This document shows, piece by piece, positions 1-5,242 of a stretch of 11,585 nucleotides of DNA (its first letter is position 1; each line of letters opens with the position of its first letter). Below the pieces are notes generated by a model that was given only the letters and a program-made list of their open reading frames with translations, ran no database searches and was not told the DNA's origin. The translations under genes and the position numbers were made by a program. Source of the DNA: Gammaproteobacteria bacterium (GTDB lineage: Bacteria; Pseudomonadota; Gammaproteobacteria; Granulosicoccales; Granulosicoccaceae); the NCBI GenBank assembly GCA_020444765.1, contig JAGRHW010000083.1:1-11585 (forward strand), written 5' to 3'.

Positions 1-879
1 CAGCCGGTCGCCCTGCAGTTGCTGGAAATCACACCGGCTCTCGGTGTTCTTGAGGCGGTCAAGATGGAGCTTGACGATTGCGCATTTCCCTTGCTCGCCG
101 AAGTGATCTGCACGGATGACCCGGCGGTAGCCTTCAAAAACGCTGATGCCGCACTGTTCGTCGGTGCCAAGCCACGCGGACCGGGCATGGAACGCAGCGA
201 TCTGCTGATCGACAACGGCAAGATCTTCAAAGCCCTCGGCGGCACCTTGAGCGATGTCGCGAACCCTGACTGCAAAGTCTGCGTGGTCGGTAACCCGGCC
301 AATACCAATGCGCTGATCCTGGCGGCCAATGCACCGAACATCAATCCGCGCAATATCACCGCGCTGACCCGACTCGACCACAACCGCGCCATCAGCCAGC
401 TTGCGGCAAAAACCGGCGAAGCAATCGGCGATGTCAAGAAAATGGTTATCTGGGGCAATCACTCCTCGACCCAGGTGCCGGATTGCTCCTACGCCTCAGT
501 CGCCGGCAAAGCGGCCACCGATCTGGTCGATCAAAGCTGGCTGGCGGACGACTTTATGCCGACGGTTGCCCAACGAGGCGCGGCGGTTATCAAGGCACGC
601 GGCTCATCCAGCGCGGCTTCCGCCGCCAACGGCGTCATTCAACACATGCGCGACTTGATTCAGGGCACGCCCGGCGACGACTGGGTCAGCATGGCCATAC
701 CCAGCGACGGCAGCTACGGCGTCGAAAAAGGCCTGATTTTCTCCTACCCGGTGGTTTGCAAAAACGGCGAATACGAAATCGTCCAGGGCCTGGAGATTTC
801 CGACTTTATCCAGAGCAAAATCAACGAGACCGAAAAGGAACTCAAGGAAGAACGCGACGCGGTCGCCGATATGACCTGA
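1..879 (+). CDS. mdh: Malate dehydrogenase (NAD-dependent), 5' end cut by window
   Basis: Malate dehydrogenase interconverts malate and oxaloacetate with NAD in the cytoplasmic TCA cycle. The reading frame is open from base 1 (first residues [10 protein letters not shown]) to the TGA at 877-879, giving 292 visible residues. Members of this family run to about 326-329 residues, so roughly 33 are missing, including the N-terminal glycine-rich nucleotide-binding loop. Visible landmarks are the [10 protein letters not shown] segment, the mobile-loop arginines in [13 protein letters not shown], the [11 protein letters not shown] segment, the substrate/catalytic motif LTRLDHNRA (about 364-390) and the catalytic histidine in [11 protein letters not shown] (His codon 460-462). 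The acidic, helical C-terminus is typical. This is the longer cytosolic-like MDH type found in many beta- and gammaproteobacteria, not the shorter E. coli type. A terminator follows directly, so mdh probably ends its transcript here. Identification is firm; the TTG at 19 is not a real start. Confidence 0.97.
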   Translation, partial: QPVALQLLEITPALGVLEAVKMELDDCAFPLLAEVICTDDPAVAFKNADAALFVGAKPRGPGMERSDLLIDNGKIFKALGGTLSDVANPDCKVCVVGNPANTNALILAANAPNINPRNITALTRLDHNRAISQLAAKTGEAIGDVKKMVIWGNHSSTQVPDCSYASVAGKAATDLVDQSWLADDFMPTVAQRGAAVIKARGSSSAASAANGVIQHMRDLIQGTPGDDWVSMAIPSDGSYGVEKGLIFSYPVVCKNGEYEIVQGLEISDFIQSKINETEKELKEERDAVADMT

Positions 880-910
880 TCGTCCCGCCATTCTTTCACG
901 CATTCGCGAA

Positions 911-946
911 GAGCCGCGGGCAGCCTTGTCCGCGGCTTATTTTTTC
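911..946 (+). terminator. Rho-independent terminator of mdh
   Basis: A perfect 8-bp stem AGCCGCGG (912-919) / CCGCGGCT (930-937) encloses a 10-nt loop and is followed by TATTTTTT (938-945). It lies 32 bases after the mdh stop codon. The T-tract overlaps the stop and final lysine codons of the convergent msrQ gene, so terminator and msrQ 3' end share sequence. On the minus strand no T-run follows the stem, so it looks one-directional. Confidence 0.88.
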
Positions 947-1569
947 ACCAGTCTGGCAAACCGCCAGATCAACAAGCCAAGAAAGATCGACAGGTAAACG
1001 AGCGGCTCCGGCTTGTCGCCCTTGGCCAGCCAGACAAAATGCACACAGCCCGCCAGCACGGCGATATACACCCAGCGGTGCAAGGACTTCCAGCGCCGGC
1101 CGAGTTTGCGCATCATGCTGTTGCTGGAGGTCAGCGCCAGCGGCAGCAACAGTAACAAACCCAGCACACCCGCCAGCAAATAAGGTTTCTCAAGAATTTC
1201 GCCGGCAATCAACGGCCAGTCCCATTGCTGGTCCAGCCAGATGAATACCAGCATGTGCAGACTTGCATAAAAAAACGCAAACAATCCGATCATGCGCCTG
1301 ATTCGCACTGTCCATAACCAGCGGAACTGCTGTTGCAGCGGCGTGGCAAGAAGCCCGATCAGCAGTAACCTCAGTGCCCACTGCCCGGTTTCGTGCGACA
1401 GCGACTCGATCGGATTGGCGCCGAGTCGATCGGTTAGCAAGGCAGTTACCATAAGCACCAAAGGTGCGAGGCAAAGCAGAAAAACCAGCGGTTTCAACAA
1501 TAAAACCGGCCGGAACACCCAAGATGTCTTGTCTATCGAATCCACTGCTGATCTGGTTTGTGTCGTCAT
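937..1569 (-). CDS. msrQ: MsrQ, haem-binding membrane subunit of methionine sulfoxide reductase MsrPQ
   Basis: MsrQ (formerly YedZ) is an inner-membrane b-type cytochrome that passes electrons from the quinone pool or flavin reductase to periplasmic MsrP. The 210-aa product has a cytoplasmic N-terminus of about 25 residues and then hydrophobic segments at roughly 26-46, 65-77, 94-111, 131-146, 167-182 and 190-205. Family landmarks are the GANPIE motif (50-55) after the first helix and likely haem-ligand histidines at H105 (YASLHML), H164 (KSLHRWVY) and H177 (CVHFVWL). The ATG start at 1569 gives close to the usual family length (about 200 aa). The partner gene msrP is on the same strand but 1.4 kb upstream, with two opposite-strand genes between them; these two are usually adjacent, so co-transcription from the msrP promoter is doubtful. 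Family assignment is confident; the ligand assignments are by analogy. Confidence 0.93.
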   Translation of the reverse strand: MTTQTRSAVDSIDKTSWVFRPVLLLKPLVFLLCLAPLVLMVTALLTDRLGANPIESLSHETGQWALRLLLIGLLATPLQQQFRWLWTVRIRRMIGLFAFFYASLHMLVFIWLDQQWDWPLIAGEILEKPYLLAGVLGLLLLLPLALTSSNSMMRKLGRRWKSLHRWVYIAVLAGCVHFVWLAKGDKPEPLVYLSIFLGLLIWRFARLVKK

Positions 1570-1634
1570 GCCTGCCTGTGATTGCTTTTACGCCGACAGG
1601 TTCAACAATTATCGGAAATTCCTGCACCGGCGCA

Positions 1635-1643
1635 TGATAAAAT
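1635..1643 (+). promoter_or_regulatory. Possible extended -10 promoter for the 2H-phosphoesterase gene
   Basis: The sequence TGATAAAAT matches an extended -10 element (TG-N-TAnAAT). It lies 29 bases before the chosen ATG at 1673 and inside the 103-bp gap between divergent msrQ and the phosphoesterase gene. No convincing -35 is visible (GAAATT at the expected distance), which extended -10 promoters tolerate. If it is used, the in-frame upstream ATG at 1634 would not be transcribed, which supports 1673 as start. This is a pattern call only. Confidence 0.35.
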
Positions 1644-1672
1644 CACATTTGCCAAATTCGCGCCAGATTGCC

Positions 1673-2209
1673 ATGAACGATAACCGATCCGAACCGAATG
1701 CAACTTTTTCGCTGTGGCTTTGCCCGGCGCAGGCCGCTGAGGCAACACTCAGCGACACCATCCACAGACTCGCCGATGAGCTGCACAGCGAGGTTTTCGC
1801 CCCGCATATAACGATTTGCACGGGATTTTCCGGCCAGGTGGATGATTTAAGCGGAACGCTCCGCAAACTGGCCAGGGACTTTTTACCACTCACCGTTTCC
1901 CCGCAGGGCTTTTCAAGCAGGAATCTCTTTTTCCAAAGCCTGTTTATCCAGCTGGATTTATCGACAACATTACAAGCCCTGCACGATCGTACCGGAACCG
2001 AATTCGGATTACGCGCAAGCGCCGGTTTTTTCCCGCATATCAGCCTCGCCTATCAGCACCCGGCCCTGTTCGATGCGGCCGGTCTTGCAGAAACGCTCGA
2101 CCCTAGTCTGCTGCGGGACATTCACTGCGACCGCCTGCGCCTGATGGAAACATCCGGCGACATCCGCGACTGGTCGATACGCAACGAGATCGCTGTGGAT
2201 GACCACTGA
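1673..2209 (+). CDS. 2H-phosphoesterase, cyclic-phosphodiesterase-like protein
   Basis: The product (178 aa) carries the two histidine motifs that define the 2H phosphoesterase superfamily: HITI (in FAPHITICTGF, about residues 43-53) and HISL (in FFPHISLAY, about 121-129), spaced as in the family. The opening FSLWLCP and the following helix match the cyclic-phosphodiesterase (CPDase) branch, known in yeast and plants for opening ADP-ribose 1'',2''-cyclic phosphate, more than the LigT / 2'-5' RNA-ligase branch. The likely activity is hydrolysis of a cyclic nucleotide or RNA-end phosphate in the cytoplasm; the real substrate cannot be read from sequence. ATG 1673 is chosen because the protein then begins just before the conserved fold; ATG 1634 would add 13 unconserved-looking residues. 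No good ribosome-binding site is visible for either. The stop codon lies inside the start of the next gene (11-bp overlap), implying translational coupling. Confidence 0.8.
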   Translation: MNDNRSEPNATFSLWLCPAQAAEATLSDTIHRLADELHSEVFAPHITICTGFSGQVDDLSGTLRKLARDFLPLTVSPQGFSSRNLFFQSLFIQLDLSTTLQALHDRTGTEFGLRASAGFFPHISLAYQHPALFDAAGLAETLDPSLLRDIHCDRLRLMETSGDIRDWSIRNEIAVDDH

Positions 2210-2978
2210 CCGGGAGCTGATCGGCCTGTTTCCCGCCGGCGGCCTGGGCAAACGGCTCGGCGCCTCGGTCGACTGCAGCAAGGAGATCATCCCCGTGCCG
2301 GACCAGAGCGGCAGGCTCAAGCCGGTCGGCGCTTTTCTGCTCGAGGCCTACAAACAGGCCGGCATCGATTCGGTGATCGTCATCACCCGCGCCGCGAAAC
2401 AGGATATAGCCGAGCGGTTCGGCGACGGTCGCACGTTCGGCCTGCAGATCCGCTACCTGACACTGAGCCGCTTCTGGGGTACGCCGTTCACACTCGACGA
2501 GGCCTGGCCCTTGATTCGTGATAAAAACGTCGCTCTCGGTTTTCCGGACATCATCCTGCAGCCGCTGTCGACTTTCGCGACATTACAAGCCAGGTTCGAT
2601 CAAACCGATGCCGATGTGCTGCTCGGTTTGTTCAGAACCGACAAGCCGGAAAAAGCGGACATGGTCGAATACGCAGCAGACGGCGCGGTGTCACGCCTGC
2701 ATATCAAACAAAACCGTTCGAGCTTGACGCATACCTGGGTCACCGCGCTCTGGCGGCCGGCGTTCAGCGCCTTTATGCATGACTACCTGAAGGCCGAGCA
2801 GAAGAAATTCCAGCGCGATGAGAACAGACCCGAACCGTTCGTCGGCACGGTCATCAATGCGGCGATCGACTGCGGCCTGCGCGTCGACAGCCTGGTCATC
2901 GACCAGGGCCGCATTCTCGATATCGGCACGCCGGAAGACCTTGCTCTGGCGCGATCCGGCGCTTTTTTCAATACCTGA
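2199..2978 (+). CDS. Sugar-nucleotidyltransferase-like protein (GT-A fold NTP transferase)
   Basis: The 259-aa product looks like a small nucleotidyltransferase of the glucose-1-phosphate thymidylyl/uridylyltransferase superfamily, which joins an NTP to a sugar phosphate. The N-terminal nucleotide-binding signature is FPAGGLGKRLG (11-21), followed by SKEIIPVP (27-34) with the conserved lysine K28. A motif GFPDIIL (114-120) stands where relatives have the metal-binding LGDN/LGDH loop, with D117 the likely metal ligand. The C-terminal DIGTPEDL (241-248) is typical of nucleotidyltransferases near the end of the fold. There is no left-handed beta-helix acyltransferase domain, and none would fit. 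The gene starts 11 bp before the stop of the 2H-phosphoesterase gene and ends 19 bp before the convergent msrP stop. No neighbouring glycan-synthesis genes hint at the sugar, so the substrate is unknown. Fold assignment is good; the exact reaction is inference. Confidence 0.8.
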   Translation: MTTDRELIGLFPAGGLGKRLGASVDCSKEIIPVPDQSGRLKPVGAFLLEAYKQAGIDSVIVITRAAKQDIAERFGDGRTFGLQIRYLTLSRFWGTPFTLDEAWPLIRDKNVALGFPDIILQPLSTFATLQARFDQTDADVLLGLFRTDKPEKADMVEYAADGAVSRLHIKQNRSSLTHTWVTALWRPAFSAFMHDYLKAEQKKFQRDENRPEPFVGTVINAAIDCGLRVDSLVIDQGRILDIGTPEDLALARSGAFFNT

Positions 2979-2997
2979 ACAAAAATCGCAAACGCCG

Positions 2998-3951
2998 CTA
3001 ATGGAATTTTTTCAGATCCATTCCGCTGTACAGCGAAGCGACCTGTTCCGCGTAACCGTTGAACTTCAGCGTGTCAATTTTCGACTTAAACAAGGCCGAC
3101 AAACCGCCGCCTGTAGTAAGCCGCCGCTCTTTGGCCTGACTCCAGCGCGGATGACTGACATCGGGATTCACGTTGGAATAAAAGCCGTATTCCTGTGGTT
3201 GCAATTCATTCCAGCTGGTCGGTGGCTGATCCTCGACAAAACTGATTTTGACAATTGACTTGATGCTTTTGTAGCCGTACTTCCAGGGCACAACCAGACG
3301 CAGCGGCGCGCCGCACTGACCCGGCAGCGATTCGCCGTAGCAACCGGTGGCGATCATCGTTAACGGATGCATCGCCTCGTCGATCCGCAAGCCTTCGACA
3401 TACGGCCAGTCGAGTACCGGGCTCGTCACTCCCGGCATGCGTTTGGGATCATTCAACGTCTCGAAGGCAACATATTTGGCGCGCGAGTTGGGTTCGAAAC
3501 GCTTCAGCAGTTCGCCCAGACCAAAGCCCTGCCAGGGAACCACCATCGACCAGGCCTCGACACAACGCAAGCGGTAAACGCGCTCCTCGATGGCATGAGG
3601 TTTGAGAATGTCTTCCAAATTATAAACACCGGGCTTTTCACATTCGCCGGCAATTTCCACCGACCACGGATCGGTCAGCAAATAGTGGGCATTTTTTTTC
3701 GGATCACCTTTTTGTGTACCCAGCTCGTAAAAATTATTGTAGCTTGTCATTATGTCCTTGGCGGTGCGTTCTTCGTCGGTATCGAAACCGTTGTCTGCCT
3801 CTGCCGCCAAAGACAAACCCGGTCCGGCAATCGTCTGTCCAAGACCCAGCGCCAGAGAAGCCTGCAAAAGTTTGCGCCGATTACGAAACAGGGCCTGATC
3901 GGTTATTTCGGACGACTTGATTGAGGCTGGTTTGTTGATCAGCAATGACAT
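2998..3951 (-). CDS. msrP: MsrP, periplasmic molybdopterin methionine sulfoxide reductase
   Basis: MsrP (formerly YedY) reduces methionine sulfoxide in oxidised periplasmic proteins using a molybdopterin cofactor, with electrons from MsrQ. The 317-aa product is close to the usual length of about 320. It has a Tat-type export signal: twin arginines R25-R26 in RNRRKLLQ, a hydrophobic stretch to about 48, and a probable cleavage site near LAAEA (48-52). The sulfite-oxidase-like core includes [15 protein letters not shown] (126-140), in which C130 is the expected molybdenum ligand. It continues with the MTSYNNFYE segment (68-76), [17 protein letters not shown] (203-219) and the [10 protein letters not shown] loop (222-231). 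The N-terminus before the twin arginines is longer than in many homologues. It shares a 73-bp divergent gap with the hypothetical gene at 4025. Identification is firm. Confidence 0.96.
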   Translation of the reverse strand: MSLLINKPASIKSSEITDQALFRNRRKLLQASLALGLGQTIAGPGLSLAAEADNGFDTDEERTAKDIMTSYNNFYELGTQKGDPKKNAHYLLTDPWSVEIAGECEKPGVYNLEDILKPHAIEERVYRLRCVEAWSMVVPWQGFGLGELLKRFEPNSRAKYVAFETLNDPKRMPGVTSPVLDWPYVEGLRIDEAMHPLTMIATGCYGESLPGQCGAPLRLVVPWKYGYKSIKSIVKISFVEDQPPTSWNELQPQEYGFYSNVNPDVSHPRWSQAKERRLTTGGGLSALFKSKIDTLKFNGYAEQVASLYSGMDLKKFH

Positions 3952-3989
3952 AGTGGTAGAACTCCGATAATCGACGTATTATTAAGATG

Positions 3990-4004
3990 TTAGTTCTAGA
4001 CTAA
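3990..4004. promoter_or_regulatory. Inverted repeat in the msrP / 4025-gene divergent gap
   Basis: TTAGT (3990-3994) and ACTAA (4000-4004) form a perfect 5-bp inverted repeat around TCTAG, in the only gap (3952-4024) available for promoters of both divergent genes. The gap is AT-rich and holds TATTATTAAG (3977-3986), which could serve as a -10 region on either strand. The repeat could be an operator but is short enough to arise by chance. Confidence 0.25.
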
Positions 4005-4024
4005 ACGGGGGTTGAATAAGTTCC

Positions 4025-5059
4025 ATGCAAAACGAGTCGCCTTCAACAAAAGCAGACGCGGCAAGCGGCACACCCACCAATGGCAAAGGCTACGAAAACT
4101 TCAGCATCGAAGACCACGCCCGCTCGCTGTGTCGCTTCGGACTGTCGGCCCGCTCCCTGGCGGACCTCGAACAACTGCCGCTGGCAATCCAGAACTGGTC
4201 ACGCAGGATTCGCTCCCTGCAGCGTTACAACAGTTATCAGAAAACCTTTGGCGACAGGCCTTCACACTGCCTGAAAAATATCGAATGGCTGGCGGCCTTC
4301 CAGGAAAACCCGATCCCCGAACCGGCCGGCTTTCCGCTGTTCGCTCACCCGCAACACGCATCGCCGGAAGTCGGAAAAATATTCCGCACCGCCAGACAAC
4401 ACGCCCGCAAGATAGCCAAAAAACTCAAGCCCCATGAAGACTACATCGACTTCGCGGCACTGCCGGAACATTATGCAACGCTTGGTCACCTGCGCGCGAT
4501 CACCGGCAGACTGGGCAAAAACCCCTTCTCATCACGACGCCGTCATGCGAAATCGCTGCTTGCAAACGCCTTGTTCGCCGGCGAAAAAATCGGCAGCGAC
4601 GAGGTGAAAAAAAACCTCAATGATCTTTGCGATATCTACGAGGAGATGGAAAAATTCCGCAATGTTTCCGTCTACAAACGAATTCTCGGCCCCGGCTTCA
4701 AGGGCTATCACACGCGTTGGGATCACCTCAAGGCCTACATTAAATTCAGCAGAGCGATTCGCTACACCTGCAAGGATAACCAGTCGGCGCTGAACTTGAT
4801 CGAAAACTGGGATCGTCAGCGCGAGGATTTTTTTGCCGCCGCTCAAAAGGCCGCTTCGGTTCACCGCGAACTGGACAAACTCGCGCGCCTGACCATGTTG
4901 CTGGTCGACAACAAGGATTCCAATCCGCGCATCGAAACCATTCTGCGCAACGCCACGATCGCCGAATCGGAAATCCGCCAGCATCTGGCTGTTCTCGCCT
5001 CTGAAGTCGACGACAATACTTTGACTCCTGCAACCATCGTACAAATGCAGCTTAACTGA
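4025..5059 (+). CDS. Hypothetical protein, helical, shares a module with the next gene
   Basis: I do not recognise this 344-aa protein as a named family. It has no signal peptide or membrane segment and no nuclease, ATPase or zinc motif. The first 22 residues are low-complexity and polar; the rest looks almost wholly alpha-helical and is rich in Lys, Arg, Glu and aromatic residues. Residues 217-262 align without gaps to residues 491-536 of the protein encoded at 5243, sharing Y, G, F, G, T, W, L, I, F, I and a final W in register. Weaker similarity begins earlier, at the FAALPEHY (143-150) / LESVPELH (415-422) segments and the SLL turns. The ATG at 4025 lies 73 bp from divergent msrP; a GGGG run at 4007-4010 is too far away to be a good ribosome-binding site. 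The following gene starts 183 bp downstream on the same strand. The helical module is reminiscent of inserts in large SF1 helicases, so a nucleic-acid or partner-binding role is possible but unproven. Confidence 0.8.
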   Translation: MQNESPSTKADAASGTPTNGKGYENFSIEDHARSLCRFGLSARSLADLEQLPLAIQNWSRRIRSLQRYNSYQKTFGDRPSHCLKNIEWLAAFQENPIPEPAGFPLFAHPQHASPEVGKIFRTARQHARKIAKKLKPHEDYIDFAALPEHYATLGHLRAITGRLGKNPFSSRRRHAKSLLANALFAGEKIGSDEVKKNLNDLCDIYEEMEKFRNVSVYKRILGPGFKGYHTRWDHLKAYIKFSRAIRYTCKDNQSALNLIENWDRQREDFFAAAQKAASVHRELDKLARLTMLLVDNKDSNPRIETILRNATIAESEIRQHLAVLASEVDDNTLTPATIVQMQLN

Positions 5060-5076
5060 ACAAGCCTCCACCATCC

Positions 5077-5095
5077 GGCCGGCTCATGGCCGGCC
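5077..5095 (+). other. GC-rich hairpin in the 183-bp gap between the two hypothetical genes
   Basis: GGCCGGC (5077-5083) and GCCGGCC (5089-5095) make a perfect 7-bp stem with a 5-nt loop, 18 bases after the stop at 5059. No T-tract follows, so it is not a standard rho-independent terminator. It could stabilise the 3' end of the upstream mRNA or attenuate read-through. The remainder of the gap (5096-5242) turns AT-rich, with GCACATTTTT (5150-5159) and GCACCATTTT (5160-5169) as near-direct repeats. I see no small gene in it and no convincing -35/-10 pair. Confidence 0.5.
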
Positions 5096-5242
5096 AGACC
5101 GGGGCTCATCGCTCACCACCTGCAAATCGACAATTTTATTCCCACCAGTGCACATTTTTGCACCATTTTCAGCCGTTTTATCCGCTTGTGGTCTGATTCC
5201 TGAATAGCCTGTATCTCTATTAATAATAAAGGCTGTACCCAC

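Noticed and set aside
483..1244. 253-residue open frame across the mdh 3' end
   Set aside because: It is an arginine-rich out-of-frame translation of mdh and antisense of msrQ, with no recognisable protein features.
1292..1672. Extended N-terminus for the 2H-phosphoesterase frame
   Set aside because: This part is antisense to msrQ and then crosses the divergent gap; the conserved fold begins only after 1673.
1673..2978. Insertion of the phosphoesterase/nucleotidyltransferase pair as a transposon
   Set aside because: No terminal inverted repeats, target duplication or transposase could be seen at the borders.
3367..3924. 185-residue open frame on the plus strand
   Set aside because: It lies wholly antisense to msrP, whose identity is certain.
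5077..5095. Rho-independent terminator after the 4025 gene
   Set aside because: The stem is strong but there is no T-tract on either strand, so it is listed only as a hairpin.
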